DNA of 64,000 bases from positions 218,088 to 282,087 of the forward strand of contig NW_006767454.1 in NCBI RefSeq assembly GCF_000264995.1. Reading direction: 5' to 3'. Position numbers and translations under genes: made by a program. Within the stretch, counting starts at the first letter, position 1. Every line of letters starts with the position of its first letter. Below the pieces are notes generated by a model. It had not been told where the DNA came from. It saw only the letters and a program-made list of their open reading frames with translations, and made no database searches. Source of the DNA: Punctularia strigosozonata HHB-11173 SS5. Lineage: Eukaryota; Basidiomycota; Agaricomycetes; Corticiales; Punctulariaceae. Shown here piece by piece: positions 28,600 through 40,900 of the stretch.

Positions 28600-29271
28600 C
28601 TATAAAAAGTGGAGCTCATCCTCTGTCTCGCGTGAAGAATGGGTGCTATTGAATTCCTCGAAGTTGCGCTCGACGGCATCATAGACCACGCTCCAATCTA
28701 GACACTCGTGATCATACCAAGAATTGACGTGCTTCTCCTCGTATGGTGGCAGGAGCGGCTCCAAAAACGTATCCGACCGACACATAACCATCTGCCTCAG
28801 GTAGGCGAAACAGTGGGCGAGGTGGGTCGGAAGGATGCGCGACTTGTTCGACTCCATGATGGCGAGGCGGATGTTATCGAGGCAGTGGAACTGGTGAAAG
28901 ATGGAGAGGCCGAAGGCGCGTTTGTGCGGCCCGAGCCTGACAAATCCGCCTCCCAGAGGGAAGATGGAGGCCCATTCGGCGTCCGCGTCCAGCTGATAGT
29001 GCACGGTCTCCTCCGTGAGCATCCGCGCAGGAGGCAAATCGAGGTCTAAGCGCGCAGGGTGGTCATTTCCGATCCATGCTACGGAGACCGAGTCAGAAAG
29101 ATAAATGCACCGAGCGACCATAGTGGAATACTCACTGTAGTTGCGCTCCTCACTCGCTGTGGGAAGCTGCTCTCGTCGTAGGCGAAGGAACAGGTCAACA
29201 GCCGTAACCGCTGTGAGCAGCATCACAGCAGCTACGTAGAATGTTTCGGTCCTCGTCTTTCTCCGCTGCAT
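28600..29271 (-). CDS. UstYa-like protein (DUF3328), copy 2
   Basis: Exons 29271-29136 and 29078-28600 give 204 aa. A TM anchor (FYVAAVMLLTAVTAVDLFL) is followed by WIGNDHP, YQLDADAEWASIFPLGGGF, HQFHCL (residues 107-112) and HCFAYLRQMVMC. It shares with copy 1 the AEWAS and PGGGF/LGGGF blocks but lacks the intron between HQ and the next residues. The usual HTCRDW block is changed to HECLDW. It is tail-to-tail with the 7-TM gene, with 123 bp between. A peptide- or metabolite-modifying oxidase role is inferred from the family only. Confidence 0.82.
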   Translation of the reverse strand: MQRRKTRTETFYVAAVMLLTAVTAVDLFLRLRREQLPTASEERNYSEYSTMVARCIYLSDSVSVAWIGNDHPARLDLDLPPARMLTEETVHYQLDADAEWASIFPLGGGFVRLGPHKRAFGLSIFHQFHCLDNIRLAIMESNKSRILPTHLAHCFAYLRQMVMCRSDTFLEPLLPPYEEKHVNSWYDHECLDWSVVYDAVERNFEEFNSTHSSRETEDELHFL

Positions 29272-30123
29272 TGTCTGTCTAGTGAGGTGCGTGTCAATGT
29301 GTGGTTTTTCTTCAAGGCCGAAACTGACCGTGAATACTGGTACACACGGCTATGGTGTGAATAACAACACCCCGATATCCGCATGGCTTACCGTTCACCG
29401 ACGTGACGGCTCATGCGAGCACTTCTGAGAGCATCGCCTTGCCTTCGCTGGTGTCACGCTTGTTTTGGCGACCTTGTATGAGAAGACCGAGCGTCACAGC
29501 ACCCGAACCGATCTTCACGGTTTGGTGTATCATGCATATCAGATACAGAAGACCCCCTCGCGGGATTTGTTGCTGCAAACCATCAATCTGCGATAGAAGT
29601 CGGGCATGGCAGCATTGTAAGGGTCGCAGTGTTGCCGCAGTTTCTCGCCATATGTAGAATGGGCGGTGTGCAGCGTACTCTCGAGACCTTGAGTCATCTG
29701 CATACACAGAGCGCAGAGCAACGCTTGGAGTCGTCAGCGACTCAGCGAGAGCCGCAAGACTCCCACACGTACTTTTTTGCCACGTGGACAATGTGACCGT
29801 GACAGGAGGCTGCGGAAGCAAAAAGCCAATCCATCCTCTCTTCCATCCGCCATGATGCATAATGGCTGTACTCAATAGAAAGATCACATGCCAGGATCAT
29901 GCAGCATCTCCGGAAAACCGCGTAGATTGGAAATCCATCTTCTCTTCCATCCGCCATGATGGCTGTACTCAATAGAAAGATCACATACCAGGATCATGCA
30001 GCATCTCTGAAACACCGCGTAGATTGGAATCATTCGGCACGAGTCTCTTCGCACGTTGACTTTCGACCACGATTCTGACCAACTCAGTGCCCTTTCGTCT
30101 GGCTCGGACTCGTCCAACCCGCC
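29272..30123. other. Intergenic region with a tandem duplication
   Basis: About 850 bp, serving as promoter space for divergent genes. Apart from the direct repeat listed separately I see nothing coding. Confidence 0.5.
29829..30029. repeat. Direct tandem duplication, about 100 bp x 2
   Basis: Units 29829-29932 and 29934-30029 share long identical blocks (for example TTCCATCCGCCATGATG, CTCAATAGAAAGATCACAT, CCAGGATCATGCAGCATCTC). They differ by a short insertion in unit 1 and a few substitutions, so this is a recent local duplication. Confidence 0.9.
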
Positions 30124-32128
30124 ATGGGGGTGAAGGAACACGACGTTGCCCCTCAATATCCACCTCGACATATCATCGCGAAAGCGTTTCGGATGCTGCA
30201 ATACGCGGTCCTCTACGCGACTGTCTTCCTGCTAGCTAGATGGTTGTCGACTCGTTACACGCTTGAGATCGTCACGGTATCGCAAACCCGCTGTAGCGGT
30301 GCTCTTCCCGCCGAATTCTTGAGCAATCCCCCGTCGCCCGACACGCCGGCGTTCCAAAGCCTAGCAAGGGCGCTGGATCAGCAGCTCGCTCGACGTGTAG
30401 CCCGTGCTGATATGGACAGCTTGGCGGTCGCGGTCGTGACTTCCGGTGGTTCCGTGTTCGAAGGGACGTACGGGGTCGTAAAAGCGAATGAATCGTCGGA
30501 TGGACGCGTCGATCGCGACACGATTTACCGACTCGCGTCCGTTTCCAAGATCTTCACAGCTCTCGAGTCGTGGTTGTTAGTGCAGAACGGGAGTCTCGAA
30601 TGGTGAGTATACCGCTCGGTTTGCCCCAATCCGGAACTCGGCGCTAATCTTCAACTCGCAGGGATCGCCCAATATCGGATTATATCCCGCAATACTCTCC
30701 TCCGTGTGCAGCCTCTGACCGGTGCTACTCGCCTACCGTTCGTGACCTCGCGTCGCACAAGGCAGGCGTCGGGTCGGATATGCCCCCGGGAGACATGGTC
30801 TCCTGGCCGCACTCCCTGCAAGGCGCGGGCTCTCCACCCGAGAACGGGCGCCCCTTTCCCTCAGACGAGGAGGTTCTCGAGAGCATCAATCGATATTCTA
30901 CGGGGGTCCCACCAGGTACATTGCCCATCTATTCCAACACTGGCTACGGGTTCTTGGGCATGGTCAACTCCGCCGCCGTCGCCTCGAAGTCAGGACAGAA
31001 ACCTAGTCACGCGGACTTGCTACAGCGGGACGTGTTCTCTGTGCTCAACATGACCAGCTCTGGCTTCCTTACAAGCGCGTTCGAGCAGGAACGGATTGCA
31101 GTACCTTCATCCTTGAGCGAGGCTACGGTATGGAGTCGTGCATGTAATCAACGATTTCTACAGTTCATGCTTATCATCTCACTTCCTACAGGATTGGGAC
31201 TTCCGGAACGCCATGAACCCTGCCGGTGGGCAGTCTAGTTCGCTGGCGGACATGGCCAAAGCCACAAGTGCCCTTTTGAAGTCCCTGGATCCCACTACCA
31301 CAGACAGCCTGCTATCCAGCGCACTCATGCAGCAATGGTTGTCCTCCTCACACGCTTGGGACGACGGCATCACCGAGCCCGGGCTTGGCTGGATCGCCCT
31401 CTTGCGCAAAGACAAGTGGAAGCGGACGCAACGACTGTACCAAAGCTGTGAGCACCCGTCGTCCCTTCCACATCCTGAACAGCTACATCCTTAACCTTCG
31501 CGGTATACTCCAGTCGGACAGCTCGCTGCATTCCATACCGCGTGGACGATCAACCCCCGCGCGGGCTACGGCATCGTCGTGCTCATGACCGGCGACTACC
31601 CGGACTCGCAAGACTTCACGATGCAGCTCGTGGACGCCTTCCAGCCCGTCTTCGACGCTCTCCTCGAAGCCGAAGCGCGCAGATCGTACGTCGGCCGCTG
31701 GTTCACGACACCCGAAGCCACCTCCGCCGGCCCGAGCAGCGAGATGGTCACCTCCCTGCGCTCAGGCACGCTCTGGGTCGACAAGCTGATCCTGAACGGG
31801 ACCGATACGCTCGGCCTGCTCCAAGGCGCCGACCGCCCCGAGCCTGTCATGTTGTGGCCTACGGGTGATCCGGGTCGATTCCGGTGAGGCCGCTGATCCC
31901 GAACGTTCTCTTTGTTCATCTGACTGAGGTCAGCTTATTCGACGCAGGCTGGCGTCGGGCATCCCGTTCTTCAACAGCGCGCCGAACTACGGCTGTCTGA
32001 GCTACTTTTATGCGATGGACGTTGGCTACGCCTCTGGGGCGCCAGTGACCGAAATCGTCTTCTCTGGAGCAGAGGCCGCGCGGGCGGCGCGCTTCCCTTC
32101 AGCACAGGTAGTTTTACGCAGGATCTGA
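30124..32128 (+). CDS. Membrane-anchored serine beta-lactamase-like hydrolase
   Basis: Exons 30124-30602, 30662-31127, 31192-31447, 31514-31883 and 31948-32128 total 1,752 nt and 583 aa. An N-terminal hydrophobic helix (LQYAVLYATVFLLARWL) anchors or exports the protein. The penicillin-binding/class C fold follows: motif 1 SVSK (nucleophile Ser139, Lys142), motif 2 YSN in IYSNTGYGFLG, and a later HTAW in the position of the K/H-T-G triad, where the Gly appears replaced by Ala. Fungal members are mostly uncharacterised esterase/peptidase-like enzymes; antibiotic resistance should not be assumed. The C-terminal about 170 residues are an extra beta-rich domain often seen in the LACTB-like group. 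Confidence 0.84.
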
Positions 32129-32335
32129 TGGAAAGACAGATTAAGCAGATGAGCTCCGCCAGCCAGTCGAGGTCTAGACTGTACAACGAAAAACGAGTTT
32201 AGATCACTCGGGTGGTTGTACTCCTCACTGGCTTGGACGATCCGATTTGTCTCAAACAGCGATGAGTCATGATCATGGAATGATAAGTACAAGAAGGATG
32301 AACGTAACCACGGTAGCCATTCGAACTACGCTACT

Positions 32336-33249
32336 TCAAGGCAGCATTTCCGGAAAACCGAAATAAGTCGCGACGCCAATGCATTTACAGAACTTCTTAT
32401 GCACCGGCCACGCTTTCTTCTGACATGCTGGTCTATCGAACAAAGATTGTCCCCAATGTCAGCATGCTGCTCACGGAAGGAAGGAAGAGCGATTGAACTC
32501 CTCAGCTCACCTACAATACCGCGTTACCTTGCACCCGGAGCACCTCATCAGGCCAGTGTTATTCCAGGGCGGGAGGTCCGCCGTGCGGTCTTCCCTGCAC
32601 CCGGCGCAGCTGGCGAGCATCTTCGGCGCCGCAGGTGGATTCCTCATGGGCCTCTGCCACAGCGGGATCTTGTGCACCTTGGCTAGCTCGCGGTAGCGTC
32701 GCTGGCACTCGTCGCGACACGGGATCGGGAGGGCGCCACAGACCAAACACATCTTGAGAAGGGGAGGGGGAACGGATCAGACTGCACCGTTTTTTGTTTT
32801 TTTGTTTTTTTTTGGCATATGGAATTCGGAGGCGGGAGAACATGGTCGTATGAACGAGAGCAGTTTTACTGGCGACTCGAGGAGCCATTTTCCTCCGTGT
32901 GCGATCGACATGCGGGCAGGTTCCCCTAAGAGTAGGATCCGAGCGCGATGAACAAGAGACGATAATCGCCGGGCGAACGAGCCAGACCCACCGCAGACTT
33001 CGCATTTCCATGCAGCGCTGTGCAGCACGCTAGTGAATATATTGGGGACGTGGTCGTCGATCAATCGATCCTTTTCGTCCATGAACATGTCGGCGCGGCG
33101 GAAGCTAGGACGCATCGTGATCTCGATGCGCTTGGCTGGATAAGAAGGTCAGCTGTTGGTACTTGGACGACGGGAAAGTGGACGTACTGGCCGAAGATCC
33201 AGAGCATTATTTCGAACGGCTCGCCCAACGCATCGGTTGATGAGGACAT
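32336..33249 (-). CDS. MYND-type zinc-finger protein (copy 3), possibly frameshifted
   Basis: By homology to copies 1 and 2 the exons are 33249-33188, 33135-32992, 32925-32870, 32752-32511 and 32432-32336. The finger reads MLASCAGCRED, LMRCSGCKVTRYCR, ACQKKAWPVHKKFCK, with the upstream WKCEVCG pair kept. The 242-nt exon 4 equals that of copy 2. The junction of exons 1 and 2 is one base out of phase: the only good donor (CA|GTACGT) and acceptor (ATCCAG) do not keep frame. Either an unrecognised splice site is used, the start differs, or this copy has begun to decay. Later exons are clean. Confidence 0.65.
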
Positions 33250-33582
33250 GCTGTCCTGAACCACAAGTTATGAGGGGTGCGATGTTCCAGGGCTCGAGCA
33301 TCATAGCCCGTCTGGGTGTTTATATAGTCCAATCATGATACTCGTGACTGCAGCAAGATCGCGCGCGCATACAAAACGAGAGAACAGAGGAGATAGATAT
33401 CCCAGATTTTCGAGTGTTGAATGTGGCAAGCGGCAGCCTGTGGCGGCACATGCACACACGTCTCCGCCTTCGCCAGCCTCGAGGGAGTTGAGCACAAGAC
33501 CGATTCCGGGCAATTGTCGCCCACTGTGCAGGCTGCAGCACGCGGTACAAGAAGCTGACACTCTGCATATAAGTCTCATCGA
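33250..33582. other. Intergenic, divergent promoter region
   Basis: About 330 bp between MYND copy 3 (-) and the aminopeptidase gene (+). TTTATATAG occurs at about 33,318; no gene is seen. Confidence 0.45.
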
Positions 33583-35346
33583 ATGAACAGCTGGAGCCTG
33601 AGGCTACCCCGCAACGCCCACCTACCTACTTCCTCCTTACGACCCCAGCCCCGACACTTGCTCTCCTTCGCCTACCGTCGCACCATGTCGTCCACGACGC
33701 TCGTATTCGGCTCCAGCAGCGCACGACACGACCCGAAACACTACGTCTACATCGGTCCAAAGGCGCAGCTCACGCGCAAGGACGCGCCGTTCGCGGGCAA
33801 GATCCCGGACGCGGCCGCGAGCGTCGTCGCGCAGATCGAGGACGGGCGCGAAAAGTCGGGCAAGGCGTGGTCGGCCGACAGCAGCTACACGTTCGCCGAG
33901 CTGGAGACGAAGACGAGCCGGCACTTGGGTCCCGTCCGGAGCGACCTGATCGAGAGCTTGGTCCGCAAGCACGTCCACTCGAAGGACGACGGTGAGTCCC
34001 CCATCCTCTCTCGCGTTGCGCGTCGCCGGCGCCGGCGCTGAAGACTGAAGTTTAGTGGAGCTTAATATTCTCCTGGATGGCAAGGACCAGGTACTCGCCG
34101 CCGCCAGGTGAGCCACGCCGCGCATATGACCAGCTACGCCCACTGACGCGCGCACCCTTTACCCCAGCGCCGTCGCCCGCTCCTTCTCCAAATTCTCCCG
34201 GAAGAAGGAATCGAAAGACGCCGCACCGCGCACGGTCGCCGTCAACATCTTCGTCGATTCCCAGCCGTCCACGCAGGACTTTCCCGAGCTAGACCTGCTC
34301 GCGGACGCCGTTCGACACGCGGCGCTGCTGGTCGACACCCCGACCGCCGAGCTGAACACGACCGCGCTCGTCAAAGAGGTCGAGGCCGTCGGCGCGCGGT
34401 ACCCGGACACGGTCCGGACGACGGTCATCTCCGGCGAGGCGCTGAAAGAGCACGGCCTCGGCGCGCTCTACGGCGTCGGCAAGGCGGCCTCTGCCCCGCC
34501 CGCGCTCGCCGTGCTGGAATACACCCCTCGGCAGGCCCCTGCAAAGGCCACCGCGAAGCTCAGTTTGGTGGGGAAGGGCATCGTGTACGATACCGGCGGG
34601 CTGTCGATCAAGTCGACCGCGGGCATGTGCGAGATGAAGACGGACATGGGCGGCGCCGCGGCGCTCCTGACGGCGTTCGAGGCGCTCGTCAAGCTCGAGC
34701 TCCCGATCCCGGTCGTCTACGTCGGCTGCATCGCCGAGAACGCGGTCGGGCCCGACTCGCAGCGGAACGACGACATCGTCACCTCGCTGTCCGGCAAGTC
34801 GATCGAGGTGCGTCCTATTCATGCCTGTTGCTTTCGCTCGTCCCCTCACGGACCTTTTTTTGCACGATGCAGATCAACAACACCGACGCGGAGGGTCGCT
34901 TGGTGCTCGCGGACGGGATCGCCTACACGACGCTGCACCACTCGCCCACGCACGTGCTCGACATGGCGACGCTCACCGGCGCGCAGATGATCGCGACGGG
35001 CATGCACCACGCGGGGATCATGGCGAACCGCGCGGGGTGGGAAGACCTGGTATACGCCGCGGGCCAGCGCTCGGGCGACTGGTGCTTCCCGCTGCTGTAC
35101 GCGCCCGAGGTCCTGTTCAAGGAGTTCGAGAGCAAGGTGGCGGACATGAAGAACAGCGTCCGGAGCCGGACGAACGCGCAGGCGTCGTGCGCGGGCCACT
35201 TCGTCGAGGCGCATATCGGGGAGGGATGGGAGGGCGAGTGGTGTCACGTCGATATCGCGGGCCCGAGCTTTAGGGGCGAGCGCGCGACGGGTTTTGGTGC
35301 GGCGCTGGTGATCGAGGTGGCGAAGCGCCTGGCACAGGCGGCTTGA
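33583..35346 (+). CDS. M17 leucyl aminopeptidase (NPEPL1-like)
   Basis: Exons 33583-33991, 34056-34107, 34168-34807 and 34873-35346 total 1,575 nt and 524 aa. The catalytic C-terminal domain shows GKGIVYDTGGLSIK, CEMKTDMGGAAA and the M17 signature NTDAEGRL (residues about 370-377). These supply the Lys, Asp and Glu ligands of the two-zinc site and the catalytic Arg. N-terminal substrate selection is by a separate domain. The enzyme removes N-terminal hydrophobic residues from peptides. The first ATG adds about 34 Arg- and Ser-containing residues that could be a mitochondrial leader; a second start at 33685 (MSSTTLVFG) would give a cytosolic form. GC content is noticeably high. Confidence 0.9.
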
Positions 35347-36510
35347 TCGCTTCAAAAAAAGCAAAGCTCGACCGCGTCGATGGGGATCAAGCCGGCGTCC
35401 TTGGATATATGCGTCGCACTCGGTCGATACGTCTGAACGCCGTGTGGTTTCCCTTCTTCCCACTCGCAGTACGCGTAAGAATAGAAACTGCAAGAAAGCG
35501 AATGTCGTGTACACTGCTGATCAAACACCGATCGACATTTGCTCCTACGCAGATCTCCGAGCCAAACGGAGTACCTTCTGGCGGATCTCGGTGCAGCAGC
35601 TATGTTTGAACCGAGTCGATGAGCTCAATGGAGCAGGTGGTACTACACTTTGCACGGTGGGACGGAACAGCCGACCAGCACGGGCTCTCTCCTAACCCCG
35701 CCGGTCTATTCTCGCTATCGTCTCCACAATGCATAAGACCGTGCGCATGAATGTCAATAGTAGTGTGACTGCATGATGGCATGGTGCGGGCTCATCGCGG
35801 TACCACGGAACGGTGAGTGGGCTCGCGAGGTCACATCTGTGATTCTGTACCCGTCGGCAGATGCATGGGTCGCACATCACGAGCGGATGTGTCTGAGGTC
35901 TGAGTCGGGTGCATGGAAGGGGTACTAGATATGTCGCACCGGACCACGGGCAAGAAACGTCGCCAAGAGCATATATGCGCGTGAACTGTTTCGACGTCTT
36001 ACATATGGTCAACTTGCTCAAGATGTGCCTGTTTCAGCATCTGGCCTGGACTGGGTGAAGGCGGGATATGTATCGGGAGCGGTGGCGAGAATACGGGGGA
36101 AGAGCTTGTGCTCTGCAATGGGCTGCTCGTGTATTGAGATAGAGCGATCATCTCCAGCAAGAGCGCTACGCGTACATCGCCATAAGATAATAGAGAGACA
36201 AGAGAAACGGAGGGGAAGAGGAAGAGAGACACGGAACTGATTGCAGCGGGGTCCACAAAAACGGTACTAAAAAGGGGGATAGAAAGGAAAAGAGAAGAGA
36301 AGAGAGACATAGACGTAGATCATCGCAGATGGAAGCGGAGGTGTTTCGGCGCGGGGGGGAGGTGACGCGCGTGGGTCGGGTGGGTGGAATGGTAGAGGTA
36401 AACACCGCTGGCGTGGATGCGGATGGGTGGAGAGAGGGTCGAGGGAGGGATTTGGCTCGTCTGTCTACGTTGAATATGGACAAGGAAGCAGGGGCGGGGG
36501 GTCATCAGAA
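35347..36510. other. Intergenic, nothing recognised
   Basis: About 1.16 kb between convergent genes, with purine-rich low-complexity sequence at about 36,200-36,440. No gene is supported. Confidence 0.5.
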
Positions 36511-37980
36511 TCATGAGGCGGCGCAGATACCGTTGCCGAGCGGGCAGGTGGCGCCGTTAACTTTGCCGTTGAGCGGGATGTCGGCGTGGCCGTTGACGCC
36601 GTTGCCGACGTTCCCGTTGGCGCCTTTAACGGTCAGCAGGCTAGGCGGGCATTGGTCGGCCTCCGGGTGCGCCTTGACGGGGGCGGGGGCATAGTGTTCG
36701 CAGTGGGCGAGCTTGTTGAAGATCTGTAGACGAGATATCCGGTCAGACGTTGACGCCGCGACATACATGCAGGAAGGGTAGCAGGAGAGAGGGAGGGAGT
36801 AAACGTAGACAGACGCGCACCTGGACGAAGACGTCGGCCGTCTGTCCGCCGCTGATGACCCATTTCCCATCGATAACGTTGAACGGCACGCCGGAGACGC
36901 CCTTCCGGCGCGCGTCGGCGATCAGTGCTTCCACTTCGGGCTGGCATTCGTCCGTTTCGAGGAAGTCGAGAGCCTGTTGAGTACGTGGCGTCATCGACGT
37001 TGTCATCGTCAGCGACACGATTTCCTTTTTTGGACAACGCAGAAAAGACATATGAAGGGTGGGGGGGCGAAGAGAGGGAAAACATACCGAGTCTTTCGTC
37101 ATCACGCCCGCCTGCTCTGCGATATCACTCAGCACCTCGGCGTCGCCGGCGAGCTGGCCGTCTTCAAAGAGCGCCTTGAAGAGCTTCTTCGCGAACGCCT
37201 GCTGGAGCTGCATCCCGCCGAGTTGCCAGGCCTTGAGCATCAGCCGGTGCGCGCGCGTCGTCTGCATCATCTTCGGTTCGGGCGAGCTGTCGGTTACGTG
37301 AAAGTCAGCGAAGAATCCTGAGGTGTTCAACGCCGAGCGGGAGGGAGGGGAAAGGAACGACGGAAACGGACGGGAGACGCGGGGGCGACGGGGGGCGGCA
37401 GATGTACGCGGTGCCCATCTTCCTGCAGCACTCGCAGCTCCGGGGATCCCTCTTCGACTGGCGCTGCCGCCGCTGCTGCTGCTGCTGCTGTCTCTTCTTT
37501 TTCTGCTCTGGACGGTCGTACACGCCAAACGTCCGACTTGCGCGCTCGCCCACTCAACCATGCCCTCGAAGACGGAGAGAAGAGGAGGGAAGGGGGGGTG
37601 GGGGTGGGGAAAATGTGTTACTCACAAGGTGATACCGAGCTGCGCGCCGCGCTGCGCGAGCACCTTCTGCATCGCCGCCCACTTGTCCGCGCCGTACTTG
37701 ACGCTCATCAGCTTCGTCTTGTTCACCGGCAGGTCGTCCGACAGCGCGTCGTTCAGCCGGAACGGCCGGTACTCGATCTCGAACTGGAGCGGCAGATCGG
37801 CGCATCGCTCGATGGCGATCTCGAGCTCGCGCTGGTTGATGTAGCACCACGGGCAGAGCTGTAAGGAGGATAAGGACGGAGAGGAGGGTGAGCGGGGTAA
37901 TCCTCGGCCACGCCACGAGTTGAGTGTGCGCGCACCCAATCCGAGAATACGGTGAATTTGATCGTCCGCGGCCTTTGCAT
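36511..37980 (-). CDS. D­sbA-family (FrnE-like) thioredoxin-fold oxidoreductase
   Basis: Exons 37980-37936, 37858-37626, 37286-37088, 36973-36821 and 36723-36511 total 843 nt and 280 aa. The N-terminal beta-strand KFTVFSDW is joined by intron 1 to LCPWCY, placing a CPWC redox motif at residues 17-20. Downstream are the FrnE/HCCA-isomerase landmarks: YRPFRLN, a helical insertion (MQTTRAHRLMLKAWQLG) and GVSGVPFNVI with the cis-proline. The family carries out disulfide exchange or 2-hydroxychromene-carboxylate-type isomerisation; the CxxC favours oxidoreductase activity. The last about 45 residues are a Gly/Asn-rich tail unusual for the family. Intron 2 (about 340 nt) is long for this genome and contains a CTG run. 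Confidence 0.85.
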
Positions 37981-40900
37981 CGTGGTCGTCTTGGTGGAGG
38001 AGAGGAGAGGATGCGAGGTTGTGTTGTGTGTATTAAGTTTGCGTTGCGGAGAACGTCGAGGACGGCGCCTAGCCTGGAAGGGCAGGCTGTACAAATATCG
38101 TGTGGACCGGTGGCGAGCTCTTGGTAAGATTCAAAGGCCCGGGAGCAAGGGGAACCTGTGCGTGTTTGGTGAGCCGGGTATTTGTGAGCACGGTCTCATC
38201 GGGGCACAGACATAACGGCGCTGGGATCAGCGAATCATGTGATGAGTCAGCGCAGAGCTCATTTCGCCCCTATTCGTCACCCTGCCTCTGCGCTGAGCCC
38301 ATCGATTCGATTTGCTCCTTCCGGTAACGTAATTCATCCCGTTGCTTCTGGTTGTGCCCTCTGGCGCCGACCCGCTTTCGAGAGCGTCTGAAGGAACGAA
38401 GGACGTATAACGAAGGGGGGGATGAACGGTTGAAAGGGACAAGTTACCGTCGACCGAGTCGGTTAGGGCGATGGGAAATCCGACACCAAATGCAGGTTGC
38501 TGACTGACCCATGCCCCCGCAGGCGGCTCAAGCTTTGACGTTTTGGATAACACCGCAGGCACTCCGTACCTTCTACATATGCGACCTGCCTCGTGGTTTC
38601 TACGAAGGGATGACCGAGCCGCACCGGACAGGCGGAGAAGCTTTTTTTTCATCTTCGCCTTCCGGAACATGCTCATGCGGCGCTGTGCACAGCAAAGAAC
38701 CTTCCCTCGCGACTCGTCTGCCTCCGTCTCCGCTCGTACGTTGACTCTAGCTGGACTCCGGCCATCCACGAATGGGTTGCACCGGCGCACGGCGTAGCTC
38801 GGATCCGCCCCGCTCTCCACAGAACAGCATCCGGCCGGATATATCGTTTCTTTTTCTTTGGCTGACGGATGGAGGCTCCTCGGCAGATCGATTTTAACCT
38901 CGGCCTCTCCACCTTTGGTGAGCAATATTATTGTCCGACGAAGGCTGGCGCAATCTGGCCAGGGCAGCGCGCGATAATGACCGATCGGTGAAAGGCTATT
39001 GGGTCGGTGAAAAAACCGCAGTCGGCAGGGGTCGTTGCTATATATGGATATACTATGACGAAAATCTGCCGCCATATGTAAGTATCCCTCCGAGTCGTCC
39101 TTACACCTTGCGACTTTGGCCAGGTTCTGGCATGTCGAAGATGCTCCACCAAAACGTCTTGAACACGCTGTCGGTCTCCTCTAGCTTCTACAACGTCACG
39201 AACGTCGAATTCGCTAGGCTTCTCGAGCTTTATGAGATCTGTGCGAAATCCTCTGCGTACGAATCTCCGTTTACGCGAGCCCCTTGCTCAGATCTTCTCA
39301 AGATTCTGGCGAAGTCGGTATCGCTGGGAGAAGTGGCATCAGCAACGACTGGGTGCTGTCGAACCCTCGTCGTTGCTTACTCGAGACACCTCAGACACCG
39401 GCGCAAGACGGCTAGCGTTGGCTCGCCATCCGTCGACACACCACATCGTGTCTCGACCAAAAAAAAAAACGCTCCGCCCGCCTTGGAACTGCAAACGGGT
39501 TTCCGGACGGGTTACAACCCAAATTGAGCGAATGCTGAGTGCGTCGACTCGATATCGATACGGCGTCTCGATCCGTTGCAACAGAGTCTCGGACGACTAA
39601 GCGTCTTTACGGAGCTCACAAGGCGTTGTAAACATAACAAACTCGGGTCCCTCCGACTCGGATGCTCAGACCTGGTGAATTCGGCTCCGATCTTGAAATA
39701 TCGGCTGCTCGGTTACGGCCGAACTCGGCGACTCAGCCTATGTACGCTCCTCTGACCAGCCATCCGATCTTGCTACATGGCGCGCCGCTCCAGAAGCTGT
39801 GTGAAACGCTCCAATGCACCTGTCGTGAATGAACGCACGTCGATCCAGCCAGCATGCATATCCTGATACCAACCGGAGGTCGTATCCCGAGCGGGGTTGC
39901 TTCGCGAATGGCCGCACCATGAGGCCGGCTGACGCATCGCTTCATAATCTGAGCGGCGGCGGCAGAGTAGCACGCAGTCCTGGCTGACTACAACGACGAG
40001 GCCGGGAAAGATGGCGACATCATTTTTTGCCGACTCGGACGTTAGCCATGCCGTCAAGGAGCCAGGCTGACCTCCTCTCGCCGACTCCGCCCTGCCTCTG
40101 TGCTCAAGCTTGCCATGGAAATCGCCGTGGGTCCCGATACCGATTCGGCTCACCATTCTGCCTTCTGGTCAGTAAAGCGAACAGTGTAATAACACGCGCG
40201 GTATGAACCCGATGCGTTGTTGTCTGCCCCAAGGGGTTAACCGCCGAAGACGAACCCGCTAGCTGATGAAGCGCCTCGTCAATCCTAGCCCCTGGCCGTG
40301 GTTGCCTCGACTAGCAAAGATCGTCGTGGCCTATTCGTGCGGATCAGAGCCCGTCGCATGGGGTAAACGATACTTCGCTCGCAACACTGCGCATGTAAAG
40401 GCCGCGTCGTAGCCTTTATCAGTATACATGGGCCGACACATGAGCGAAGTGAAGCGAGATCTGATTTCATGTGCTGATGCGTGCATGATGAGAACGTGTA
40501 TACTATGATGTCCTATCCCCAGTGGGTGATCCCTTCGGTCGATGGACGGTCTCCGACGGGGATAGAAGCTTCGACATGGGATAAACGAGCATGCAGAGAG
40601 CTACTGAGATACCAAGGACGTGAAAATGACCCCTGCCCTTTCCCCGATGTCACTACTCTAGCTTGGTTTTAATTCAAGGAGGACGTTGTCAATCTTCATG
40701 GACACCTCGCTTGCGCAGGCTCGCCTCCTCCACCGTCAATTACTTCTTCATCCCAAACGATTTGCGACGCGCGATTGCGAACACAGGGTAATTTTTCTCG
40801 CGCGCTTCCTTCACCCGCTCGAGACCCTCGATCCTTTTCTCGAACGGCCATCGCTCGATCATCTCGAGGACATACATCTCCAGCTTTGTAAGAGTCCGCG

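Noticed and set aside
38227-39075. 282-codon open stretch on -
   Set aside because: No recognisable domain, unusual composition, no splice context or homologous pattern; not called.
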